From Microvirga sp. BSC39 (GTDB lineage Bacteria > Pseudomonadota > Alphaproteobacteria > Rhizobiales > Beijerinckiaceae), in the NCBI RefSeq assembly GCF_000739015.1, contig NZ_JPUG01000073.1:62001-126000 (forward strand): a stretch of 64,000 nt of DNA, given 5' to 3'. Of the stretch, positions 17,414 through 25,272 are shown one piece after another. The notes under the pieces are model-generated. The model was not told where the DNA came from and did not search any database. It saw nothing but the letters and a program-made list of their open reading frames with translations. Positions within the stretch are counted from its first letter, which is position 1. Each line of letters starts with the position of its first letter. A program made the position numbers and the translations under genes.

Positions 17414-17662
17414 ATGATGAAAAAGCAGATGGTTGCAATCCAAGATGTCTATGTGCCCGTCCAAAGGCGTCAAACGCTCGATCCTCAGAAGGTCGAGGCC
17501 CTTGCCGAGAGCATGCTGGCCAAAGGACAAGAGGCGCCTATTCTCGTGCGGCCCGATGGCAAGCGTTTTGTTCTGGTCGAAGGTTTGCATCGCTTGGAAG
17601 CCTGCAAGGCTCTCGGAGAGACAACGATACCCGTTTACTTGGTTCAAGCGCGCAAGCATTAG
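17414..17662 (+). CDS. Stand-alone ParB N-terminal (ParB/Srx) domain protein
   Basis: 82 residues covering just one ParB/sulfiredoxin fold: IQDVYVPVQRRQTLDPQKV, then QEAPILVRPDGKRFVLVEG and the nucleotide-binding box EGLHRLEACKALGE. The DNA-binding helix-turn-helix and dimer domain of chromosome-partitioning ParB are absent, and there is no parA nearby, so it is not a partition gene. The domain binds CTP in ParB and ATP in sulfiredoxin; whether either applies here is unknown. AGGAG lies 8 bases before the start. Confidence 0.82.
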   Translation: MMKKQMVAIQDVYVPVQRRQTLDPQKVEALAESMLAKGQEAPILVRPDGKRFVLVEGLHRLEACKALGETTIPVYLVQARKH

Positions 17663-17715
17663 CTGGCGCCTCCTGAGACGACGCTCCGGCTGGACCGAGG
17701 AATGGACTGCAAAAG

Positions 17716-18609
17716 TCATGCTTCGCCTCCCCTCACCGGGTCAGACAAATTCCTCGGGTTTACCTCGCCTCGACCGAGTTCGGCAGCGAGGTGTTCCACT
17801 CTGAGCCAGCCGTCCCAATCCGGGAGAATGCTCCAATCCGGATTGCTGAGGTAGGCATGCGGGAGCCGGTAATGGAAAACCGGCCGCGGGCCGATCTTCT
17901 CCCGTGGGAGAGTTTGGCGCACCTGCCCCTCATTGAGGTAGGCAAGCACCGGCAGGAGGTCGAGGGCACGTTGGCGCGTAGGATTGGCCGCTAAATAGTC
18001 GGCGGTTAGGTCGGCCAGACCGGGCCAATAATCCGGAGCAAGGACGCGCTCCTTGTAGCCCCCGGGGTAGTCCGGCGGAAGCGCAAGCGCGAGCCTCCGG
18101 CTGCCCCGGGCCGTCTGCCGCCTGAGGTCGTCGCTGACCAGAAGAAACGCCTTGAGGAAAGCCGTGAGTGTCCGCGCATCGAGGCCTGGTGGGTCGATGT
18201 TGAAGTGCAGGCTGAGTGAGTTCTGGAAGATGACGCCACGGCCCCGGGCGCCCACCGACCGAAGGCTTGCGAGGGCCTTGTCCACCTCACCGAGCTGAGT
18301 TGCCGGGATGGGTGCGGTGATGAGCTCCCGCGGGACGAAGGACGACAGGAGGGTCCCAAGGATCGCGGCGCCGCGGCGGCCAAGCCCCACATCCAGATCC
18401 GGATGGCGAGCGGGATGGATATGGCGCAGGTCCAACTCGACAGAGAGATTGCCCAAACGGGTGCCACGCACCTTGATGGCGTGAGGATCCTCCGGCTCGA
18501 CAACCCCGCCCAGATCCCGCGCAAGGGCGGCAGCTGCCGTGCTGACACTAGGACCGAGAAACTCCACCTCGACGCCCACGCGTCGCACGCCGCCATCCGC
18601 AGAGATCAT
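17716..18609 (-). CDS. Amidoligase-family protein (Amidoligase_2)
   Basis: 297 residues from the ATG at 18609; an ATG at 18657 is possible but neither has a good ribosome binding site. The start RRVGVEVEFLGPS, followed by LSVELDLRHIHP and a later NSLSLHFNID, matches the ATP-grasp-unrelated amidoligase fold (COOH-NH2 ligases of the glutamine-synthetase superfamily). These enzymes are thought to join amino groups to carboxylates in peptide tags or cell-surface material, usually beside a glutamine amidotransferase-like gene. No such partner is visible here. Confidence 0.82.
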   Translation of the reverse strand: MISADGGVRRVGVEVEFLGPSVSTAAAALARDLGGVVEPEDPHAIKVRGTRLGNLSVELDLRHIHPARHPDLDVGLGRRGAAILGTLLSSFVPRELITAPIPATQLGEVDKALASLRSVGARGRGVIFQNSLSLHFNIDPPGLDARTLTAFLKAFLLVSDDLRRQTARGSRRLALALPPDYPGGYKERVLAPDYWPGLADLTADYLAANPTRQRALDLLPVLAYLNEGQVRQTLPREKIGPRPVFHYRLPHAYLSNPDWSILPDWDGWLRVEHLAAELGRGEVNPRNLSDPVRGGEA

Positions 18610-18832
18610 CGCGGCGGCTTCAAGGGGGTGGGATGATTGGCAGGACTGTTCATGCATCGCATGAGATGGGAACGCTCACATCGTATGGCAATAACTTAGT
18701 AGGGGCTGCTTCTCGTAGGTCCCGTAGGCCCTACTTCCCTATGTCTCTGCACCGCAGATCAAATTCCGCCTGGAAGGTGGTCGGCAACTGCCCCACATTT
18801 CCCAAAGCAGACAGGTGCAACAGGAGGAGGAT

Positions 18833-19936
18833 ATGCTTCTCGGTTCCGGTAATCGGTTTATGCACAGGGTCGGGCTTGCCTCAATTCTTCTCGCTCTGGT
18901 GCAGGCAACGCCCGGTCAGGCGCAAGGAGTGGGGTACCTCGTGCCGGCTTTCGTGAAGGATAATGGGCAGGCGGATCCGGAATACGAATGCGATGCACCT
19001 GGAGCACCTGTGATCACCCTTGAGACGCAGAGCAAGTACCAGCAGACTGATACCTCCCGCACGACGATCGACGAAACCGCCAACGAGAACTACCTAAAGG
19101 CCGTGGTGCCGCTTCGGACTTATGCCAAGGGGTTGGTGAAGATAGCGAACGACTACGTGCGATCGAGCCCGACCAATCCTGCGGTAGCCGGCTGTGCGCT
19201 TGATTGGCTGGAGCATTGGGCCTCGGCAAACGCAATGACCGACATGCGCTCGAAGCAGGCCCTGTACAATCTGGGCCAGACACTCGGCGGTTTCGCGTTG
19301 GCCTACCTCCAGATCCGGAATGCCCCAGACTTGTCGGCGGACAAGAAAAAGCGGGTTGAAGCCTGGTTAAACTCACTCGGCAAGCAAGTGGTCAACTTCA
19401 TGGACGACAACCATGAGGTCTCAGGCAGGAACAACCATCGCTACTGGGCGGGCCTTGCCGCCACTGCAGCGGGTATCGCCAGCGATGACAAGCATCTGGT
19501 CGGATGGGGTATCGACAGCGCACGCATCGGCCTTGCGCAAGTCACGCCAGAAGGCACACTGCCGCTCGAGGTCAGCCGGGGCAAGCGAGCCCGCGACTAC
19601 CATATCTACGCCGCGGAACCGCTCATCGCGACAGCGGAACTGGCGCGCAGCCGGGGTGTCGATCTCTATGCCGAAAAGAATGGTGCTTTGAAGCGGCTGG
19701 CAGACCGAGTGGTTGCATCCCTCGACGACCCATCGTTCTTCGAGAAGGCCACAGGCACAAAGCAGGAGCCTTTCCCCGATAACGGCACCGTGCCGGCAAA
19801 CCGCATCGCTTGGCTTGAAATTTACCAGAGCCGGTTCCCCTCGCCGAGGGTCGAGGCGGTGCTCGCATCGAGGCGCCCCCTCGCGTCAAGCGGCCTCGGA
19901 GGAGATCTCACGCTTCTCTTCCACGGCAGCAAGTGA
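18833..19936 (+). CDS. Alginate lyase family protein (polysaccharide lyase family 5, AlgL-like)
   Basis: 367 residues from the ATG preceded by AGGAGGAGG. A signal peptide (VGLASILLALVQATPGQAQG, cut near residue 30) sends it to the periplasm. Hallmarks of PL5 are ALDWLEHWASANAM, the catalytic-loop motif GRNNHRYWAGLAATA with the Asn-His pair, RARDYHIYAAEPL and NGALKRLADRV. PL5 enzymes cleave mannuronate-rich alginate by beta-elimination, giving unsaturated oligouronides; some relatives prefer polyglucuronate. The nearby importer and PL15 exolyase make a catabolic role more likely than the biosynthetic role of Pseudomonas AlgL. Confidence 0.9.
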   Translation: MLLGSGNRFMHRVGLASILLALVQATPGQAQGVGYLVPAFVKDNGQADPEYECDAPGAPVITLETQSKYQQTDTSRTTIDETANENYLKAVVPLRTYAKGLVKIANDYVRSSPTNPAVAGCALDWLEHWASANAMTDMRSKQALYNLGQTLGGFALAYLQIRNAPDLSADKKKRVEAWLNSLGKQVVNFMDDNHEVSGRNNHRYWAGLAATAAGIASDDKHLVGWGIDSARIGLAQVTPEGTLPLEVSRGKRARDYHIYAAEPLIATAELARSRGVDLYAEKNGALKRLADRVVASLDDPSFFEKATGTKQEPFPDNGTVPANRIAWLEIYQSRFPSPRVEAVLASRRPLASSGLGGDLTLLFHGSK

Positions 19937-19975
19937 CACCTGCATGTCATGCGATGAGGCCAGGCGCGCTTCTTC

Positions 19976-20743
19976 TCAAATCATGCCGAGGCCGCCGTTG
20001 ATCTGAAGGATCTCTCCAGACAGATAGGAAGCGCGGTCCGATGCAAGGAAGAGCACGGCTTCGGCTACATCCTCCGGCTGACCCTCCCGGCGGAGAGGCG
20101 TTCGCTCGACCGTCGCCTTGCGGCCCTCGGGCGTACTGAACACGTCGTGAAAGCGCGTGCCTATGAGGCCTGGCGCTACGCCGTTCACGCGGATCCCGAG
20201 CGGGCCGACTTCCTTCGCCAGCGCTCGGACGTAGGTCGCGACCGCGCCCTTGGTCGCGGCGTAATGGGAAGCACCAGGGCCGCCGCCGTCGAACGCAGCA
20301 AGCGAGGACATCAGCACCAGGGTTCCGGATTTTCGGGGCTCCATGCTGCGCAGGGCCGACTGGCAGGCGAGGAACGTGCTTGTCAGGTTGACGGCAATCG
20401 CCTCCTGCCAGAGGTCCAGGGATGTCTCGACACAGCGGCTGCGCTTGAGCAGACCGCCGGCATTCGCAAAGAGGATATCGACTGGCCCGAACGCCTCCTC
20501 GGCCTTTCCGAATGCGTCGGCAACGCTGGCTGGATCCGTCATATCGGCTTTGATGCCCAAAACCTGACGCTCAGAGCCGTTGAAATCGCGCTCCAGGACA
20601 CCGGCTTCCTCGGCGCTCGTCACATAGGTGAAAGCCACCTTGGCACCTTCCGAGGCAAAAGCCCGGGTGGTGGCGGCACCGATCCCGGATGCCCCACCGG
20701 TGATCAGGACGGTCTTCCCCCTGAACTGGGACTCTGACGGCAT
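19976..20743 (-). CDS. SDR oxidoreductase, probable DEH (5-keto-4-deoxyuronate) reductase
   Basis: 255 residues from the ATG at 20743, which has AGGGAGG 5 bases upstream. Classical SDR: nucleotide loop TGGASGIGAAT, NAG motif (LFANAGG), catalytic Ser (MSSLAAF), and Tyr/Lys in HYAATKGA. By family alone the substrate is open. Its place between a PL5 lyase and the AlgM/AlgQ importer mirrors alginate loci where an SDR reduces DEH, the open-chain product of exolyase action, to 2-keto-3-deoxygluconate. It is divergent from the GntR gene. Confidence 0.8.
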   Translation of the reverse strand: MPSESQFRGKTVLITGGASGIGAATTRAFASEGAKVAFTYVTSAEEAGVLERDFNGSERQVLGIKADMTDPASVADAFGKAEEAFGPVDILFANAGGLLKRSRCVETSLDLWQEAIAVNLTSTFLACQSALRSMEPRKSGTLVLMSSLAAFDGGGPGASHYAATKGAVATYVRALAKEVGPLGIRVNGVAPGLIGTRFHDVFSTPEGRKATVERTPLRREGQPEDVAEAVLFLASDRASYLSGEILQINGGLGMI

Positions 20744-20813
20744 GGCAACCTCCCTGCAGATAATGCGCCCATGAAACCTTTCGCCATCAATTGGCTCTTG
20801 CCAGGGCTTCGTC

Positions 20814-20845
20814 AACTGATATCTTAGATTAATAAACTGATATCT
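20814..20845 (+). promoter_or_regulatory. Direct repeat, candidate GntR operator
   Basis: AACTGATATCT occurs twice, at 20814-20824 and 20835-20845, exactly 21 bases apart, two helical turns, so both copies face the same side of DNA. Each contains the palindrome GATATC. The second copy ends 5 bases before the GntR start codon and the pair lies between the divergent SDR and GntR genes. FCD-type GntR proteins usually control their own divergent promoter region. Confidence 0.55.
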
Positions 20846-20850
20846 CTGTC

Positions 20851-21612
20851 ATGGCCCTGACCCTGGAAAGACCGCTTACAGATGTCCTCGACCCCAGCCT
20901 TCTGGCTGGGAACGGACCCCTTGTCGTGCAGATCCACAGGGCGTTGAGGAACCTCATCCTCGAAACCGTTCTGCTCCCCTGGCAAACCCTGTCGGAAAAG
21001 GACGTGGCTGCATGCCTGGAGGTCAGTAAGACGCCCGTACGCGAGGCGATCATCCGGCTTTCGGAGGAAGGGCTCATCGCTGTCATTCCCAAAAGCAGGA
21101 CCTATGTGGCGCCGATCAACCTCGATCGGTTTTTGGAAGGCTGCTTCGTTCGCCTCCAACTTGAGAGCGGCGCGGCCAAGCGTGCCGCTGCGGAACGAAG
21201 CCTCGAGGACGTCTGCAACCTGAAAGCCTGCCTTGCCCGTCAGGAAGAGGCCATAGCAGCAGAGGATTACACGGCATTCCGGCACCTCGACGAGGAGTTT
21301 CACTCTCTCATCATCGAAGCCGCAAAATTGCCGGGTGTCATTCAGCTCCTTGAGACCGCGAAGGTCGAAATCGACCGGATCCGCAGTCTCAAGCAGCGCC
21401 TGAACATCCGCGCCACCGATCGGGTCCTGGCTCAGCATCGGTCGATCACGGCAGCGATCGCCGACAAGGATCCGGCCAAAGCCGAGGAGGCCATGCGAGC
21501 CCATCTCGGCAGCATCGAGACCAAAGTTTGGGAGCTTGGGGAGAACCCGGAGTTCTGGGCGCTCTTCGAAGCGATCAACCGGGAACGCCCCCGGTTCAGA
21601 CTCTCCGCATAA
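20851..21612 (+). CDS. GntR-family regulator with FCD domain, probable alginate-locus regulator
   Basis: 253 residues. N-terminal winged helix (VQIHRALRNLILETVLLPW, then LSEKDVAACLEVSKTPVREA and LIRLSEEG-like wing) and a C-terminal all-helical FCD ligand domain with metal-binding type residues (DEEFHSLI, LAQHRSIT, HLGSIETKV). It heads the row of importer and exolyase genes, 38 bases before the first permease. FCD domains bind small carboxylates such as sugar acids, so an unsaturated uronate or KDG is a likely ligand. No strong ribosome binding site precedes the ATG. Confidence 0.9.
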   Translation: MALTLERPLTDVLDPSLLAGNGPLVVQIHRALRNLILETVLLPWQTLSEKDVAACLEVSKTPVREAIIRLSEEGLIAVIPKSRTYVAPINLDRFLEGCFVRLQLESGAAKRAAAERSLEDVCNLKACLARQEEAIAAEDYTAFRHLDEEFHSLIIEAAKLPGVIQLLETAKVEIDRIRSLKQRLNIRATDRVLAQHRSITAAIADKDPAKAEEAMRAHLGSIETKVWELGENPEFWALFEAINRERPRFRLSA

Positions 21613-21650
21613 ACCAAGAACAGGAGCGGAGGCGAAGGGAGGAAGGCAGG

Positions 21651-22691
21651 ATGGCAGACGCGGCACTCGACAGGGAGAGCGGCGGCGGATCCGTGAGAAT
21701 CATGGACGGCGTCATCGCGACGCCTGAACTCGCCACGCCGCCGGCCTTTTCCGCGACCGGTCCGGGATACGACTTCCGCAAGGCGGTCCGTACCCTGCTC
21801 AGCGACATGCGCCGGGACTGGCAGCTCTATGTGCTGCTCGCCCCCATGATCATCTGGTTCGTGGTCTTCCTCTACACGCCGATGTACGGGCTTCAGATCG
21901 CTTTCAAGCAGTACAGCCTGTTCCGTGGGATCGACGGGAGCCCGTGGATCGGCTTCGACAATTTCGTAGCCCTGTTCAGCAACGAGTACTTCCTGCGAGC
22001 GGTCAAGAACACGCTCCTCATCAGCCTCTACTCGCTCGTTTTCGCCTTCCCGGTTCCGATCATCCTGGCCTTGATGTTCAACGAGATCCACCATCAAGGG
22101 TTTCGCAGGATCGCCCAAACCATCACCTATCTGCCTCATTTCATCTCGGCGGTGATCATCGCTGGCCTCGTCGTGAACTTCCTATCGCCCACGACCGGAA
22201 TCGTGAACATCATCCTTGACCGGCTCGGCTTCGAGAAGATCTACTTCCTCACGATTCCGGAATATTTCCGCCCGATCTTCATCGGCTCCAACATCTGGAA
22301 GGAGGCCGGGTTCGACTCGATCGTCTATCTGGCGGCGATCGCCGGCATCAATCCGGCCCTCTATGAATCGGCCCGCATGGACGGTGCCTCGCGCTTGCAG
22401 ATGATCCGCTACATCACGCTGCCGTCGCTTCTTCCGGTCATCATGATCATGCTGATCATCCGCGTCGGCCAGCTCATCGAAGTCAACTTCGAATATATCA
22501 TCCTGCTCTACCAGCCCGCCACCTTCGAGACGGCCGACGTAATCTCCACCTTCATCTACCGTGCGGGCCTGCAGAACAACCAGTATGCGCTCGGAACGGC
22601 GGCAGATCTCTTCAACGCCGTCGTAGCACTCGTCCTCGTGGTGGGCGCCAATTGGCTGAGCCGGCGCTACAGCCAGCATTCGGTGTGGTGA
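21651..22691 (+). CDS. Carbohydrate ABC transporter permease, AlgM1/LplB type
   Basis: 346 residues from the ATG with GGGAGG and AGG upstream; the open frame extends back into the GntR gene but that part is not used. Six membrane segments after a hydrophilic N-terminus of about 60 residues. The permease EAA loop is clear: YESARMDGASRLQMIRYITL. Family members carry oligouronides (Sphingomonas AlgM1) or aldouronates (Firmicute LplB). It pairs with the next gene in a heterodimeric inner-membrane channel. Confidence 0.92.
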   Translation: MADAALDRESGGGSVRIMDGVIATPELATPPAFSATGPGYDFRKAVRTLLSDMRRDWQLYVLLAPMIIWFVVFLYTPMYGLQIAFKQYSLFRGIDGSPWIGFDNFVALFSNEYFLRAVKNTLLISLYSLVFAFPVPIILALMFNEIHHQGFRRIAQTITYLPHFISAVIIAGLVVNFLSPTTGIVNIILDRLGFEKIYFLTIPEYFRPIFIGSNIWKEAGFDSIVYLAAIAGINPALYESARMDGASRLQMIRYITLPSLLPVIMIMLIIRVGQLIEVNFEYIILLYQPATFETADVISTFIYRAGLQNNQYALGTAADLFNAVVALVLVVGANWLSRRYSQHSVW

Positions 22692-22699
22692 GGTCTGGT

Positions 22700-23614
22700 A
22701 TGTCTGCTCGCGCGCTCACCTCCGACACCTCCCACGAACCCTTCAATCTCTATACCCGGGGAGACAGGATCTTCGGATTCGCCAACACGGCTCTCCTCCT
22801 GCTCTTCGTTCTGAGCACCCTGTATCCCTTCGTCTACATTTTGTCGGCGTCGCTGAGTTCGGGCTTTGCGGTCACGTCAGGCCAGGTCACCCTTTGGCCG
22901 GTGGACATCACGCTCGCGGCCTACGAATACGTCCTGGCGGACCAAAAGTTCTGGATCGCCTACGGCAACACGCTGTTCTATGCCTTCTTCGGCACAATCA
23001 CGAGCCTGCTCATCATGGTGCCGGGCGCGTTCGCGCTGTCCCGGGCAAGGCTCAGAGGGCGCCGCATCATCGGATTCATGGTGGCCTTCACCATGTGGTT
23101 CCACGCGGGGCTCATCCCGTTCTTCCTCAACATCCGCGATCTCGGGCTGCTCGACGCTCGGATCGGCATCGTCCTGGCATTCGCCTGCAATGCCTTCAGC
23201 GTGATCCTCCTGCGCAACTACTTCGAGTCCGTGCCGGCCTCGTTCGAGGAGGCCGCCCGGATCGACGGCGCGAGCGACTTCCAACTCCTGTGGAAGATCT
23301 TCATCCCGCTTGCCAAGCCGGCGATCATGACGGTCGCGCTCCTGTGCCTCGTCTCCCGCTGGAACGGCTATTTCTGGGCCATGGTGCTTCTGCGCAGCGA
23401 GGAGAAGGTTCCCCTTCAGGTCTACCTGAAGCGGACGATCGTCGACATGCGCAGCGACGACACCTTTGCCAGCGCTCTCATGTCCACGGAATATTCGTTC
23501 GAGACGATCACGGCAGCCATCATGGTCGTGTCGATCCTGCCCATCGTGATCGTTTTTCCATACGTGCAGAAATACTTCAACAAAGGCATCACACTCGGCG
23601 GAGTCAAGGAATAA
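22700..23614 (+). CDS. Carbohydrate ABC transporter permease, AlgM2/LplC type
   Basis: 304 residues from the ATG 9 bases after the first permease stop, with GAGG upstream. Six membrane segments; EAA loop FEEAARIDGASDFQLLWKIF. The C-terminus ends with the family pattern FPYVQKYFNKGITLGGVK, typical of the LplC/YtcP branch. Partner of the preceding permease. Confidence 0.93.
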   Translation: MSARALTSDTSHEPFNLYTRGDRIFGFANTALLLLFVLSTLYPFVYILSASLSSGFAVTSGQVTLWPVDITLAAYEYVLADQKFWIAYGNTLFYAFFGTITSLLIMVPGAFALSRARLRGRRIIGFMVAFTMWFHAGLIPFFLNIRDLGLLDARIGIVLAFACNAFSVILLRNYFESVPASFEEAARIDGASDFQLLWKIFIPLAKPAIMTVALLCLVSRWNGYFWAMVLLRSEEKVPLQVYLKRTIVDMRSDDTFASALMSTEYSFETITAAIMVVSILPIVIVFPYVQKYFNKGITLGGVKE

Positions 23615-23672
23615 CGAGGGAACGCCGCGCCGGGTCGGCTTGCCCCAGAGGAAACGCTTTCGGAGGACTACC

Positions 23673-25220
23673 ATGAGAAGGATCATGACAGCCGCGCTGC
23701 TGTCGGCCGTTCTGGCCGCGGCGCCCGCTGCGGCTCAAGACGCCAAGACCACCAAGATCGTCGACAAACCGCTCGAGCTGACGATCCACATGCATTTCCG
23801 CGACAAGTACGTGTGGAACGACGAGTGGCCCGTGGCCAAGGAGTTGACCCGTCTCACGGGCATCAAGCTGAAGAACGTGGCCTCGAAGGCCACCACCCTC
23901 AGCCGTGAGGCGTTCAATCTCCAGATGGCTTCGGGCAACCTGCCGGACATCATTGCCGGCAACGAACTCCGCCACGATTTCGTGCGCTATGGGATGGAGG
24001 GCGCCTTCCAGCCCCTCAACAAGCTCATCGACCAGCACGCCCCGAACCTGAAGCGCTTCCTCGCGGAGAACCAGGAGGTTCGCAAGGCCATCACCGCGCC
24101 GGACGGCAACATCTATTGGGTTCCCTATGTGCCCGACGGCAAGTTCGCCCGCGGCTGGTTCATCCGCTACGATTGGCTGGAGAAGCTCGGCCTGAAGCCG
24201 CCGCAGAATGTGGATGAACTCTACACGGTCCTGAAGGCCTTCCGCGAGCGTGATCCGAACGGCAACGGCCAGAAGGACGAGGTGCCGCTCTTCTTCCGTG
24301 AGCCCGACTCCGAGCTCCAGCGTCTCGTGGTGCTTTGGGATGGTCGCTCCAGCGGCTCGGACGCCGCACACGACTTCTACATCGACAACGGCAAGGTCAA
24401 GCACCCTTATACCGGCGACAACTATCGCATCGGCATGCGCAACATCGCCAAGTGGTATGCGGAGGGGCTCATCGACAAGGAGGTCTATACCCGCCGCGCC
24501 CGCGCCCGCGAGGCATTGCTCGGCGCCAATCAGGGTGGCATGACCTATGATTGGTTCGCGTCAACTGCTGGCTACAACACAAGCCTCAAGGATAAGGTGC
24601 CCGACCTGAAATTCCTGGCGATCGAGCCGCCGGCCAGCCCGACAGGCAAGCGCATCAACGAGAACCGGCGCGCACGCCTGAGGCCTGATGGTTGGGCGAT
24701 CACGGTCGCCAACAAAAGTCCCGTCGAGACGATCAAGCTCTTCGACTTCTACTTCACGCCCCAGGGACGGCTGCTCGCGAATTTCGGCGTCGAGGGGCAG
24801 CATTACGACATGGTCGACGGCAAGCCGCGCTACAAGCCGGAGATCCTGAATGCCAAGGCCCCGGTCAATGCGCAGATGTGGGACATCGGCGCCCAGATCC
24901 CGGTCGGCTTCTGGCAGGACTACGAGTACGAGCGCCAGTGGACCAACGAGGACGCACTCAAGGGAATCGCGCTCTACGAGAAAGGCAACTACCTCATCGA
25001 CGAGTTCCTGGGCGTCAGCATGACGGTTGACGAGCGTCAGGTCTTCGACCGCCACATGCCCAATATCCAGACCTACATGATCGAGCAGATGCAGGCCTGG
25101 GTGCTCGGCTCGCGCGACATCGATAAGGATTGGGAATCCTACAACGCCCAGCTGAAGAAGCTCGGGTTGGATCAGGTTCTTGCCGTCATGCAGAAAGCCT
25201 ACGACCGTCAATATCGCTGA
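23673..25220 (+). CDS. Extracellular solute-binding protein, AlgQ/LplA type
   Basis: 515 residues, the same size as Sphingomonas AlgQ1/AlgQ2 (about 515). Start at ATG 23673 with CGGAGGA upstream. A signal peptide (MTAALLSAVLAAAPAAAQ) marks it as periplasmic; there is no lipobox. The segment ERDPNGNGQKDEVPL near residues 200-215 matches the EF-hand-like calcium site of AlgQ-type proteins. It likely binds alginate oligosaccharides and hands them to the two permeases. No ATPase gene follows; the next gene is a lyase. Confidence 0.92.
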   Translation: MRRIMTAALLSAVLAAAPAAAQDAKTTKIVDKPLELTIHMHFRDKYVWNDEWPVAKELTRLTGIKLKNVASKATTLSREAFNLQMASGNLPDIIAGNELRHDFVRYGMEGAFQPLNKLIDQHAPNLKRFLAENQEVRKAITAPDGNIYWVPYVPDGKFARGWFIRYDWLEKLGLKPPQNVDELYTVLKAFRERDPNGNGQKDEVPLFFREPDSELQRLVVLWDGRSSGSDAAHDFYIDNGKVKHPYTGDNYRIGMRNIAKWYAEGLIDKEVYTRRARAREALLGANQGGMTYDWFASTAGYNTSLKDKVPDLKFLAIEPPASPTGKRINENRRARLRPDGWAITVANKSPVETIKLFDFYFTPQGRLLANFGVEGQHYDMVDGKPRYKPEILNAKAPVNAQMWDIGAQIPVGFWQDYEYERQWTNEDALKGIALYEKGNYLIDEFLGVSMTVDERQVFDRHMPNIQTYMIEQMQAWVLGSRDIDKDWESYNAQLKKLGLDQVLAVMQKAYDRQYR

Positions 25221-25226
25221 ATGTCT

Positions 25227-25250
25227 GCCGCCAGCCTTCGGGCTGGCGGC
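25227..25250 (+). promoter_or_regulatory. Hairpin with TTCG loop after the solute-binding protein gene
   Basis: Perfect 10-bp stem GCCGCCAGCC / GGCTGGCGGC closed by TTCG, an unusually stable loop in RNA. No T-run follows, so it is not a standard terminator. Lying between binding-protein and lyase genes of one operon, it would suit 3'-end protection of the binding-protein message and reduced expression of the downstream gene. Confidence 0.6.
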
Positions 25251-25272
25251 TCCTCACCATCGGATCCGCCAT

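Noticed and set aside
17414..17662. Plasmid or chromosome partition locus (parB)
   Set aside because: Only the N-terminal domain is present; there is no HTH, no parA and no visible parS-like repeat nearby.
18833..19936. PL5 lyase as part of an alginate biosynthesis cluster
   Set aside because: No alg8/alg44/algK/algE-type genes are present; neighbours are an importer, a reductase and an exolyase, which fits catabolism.
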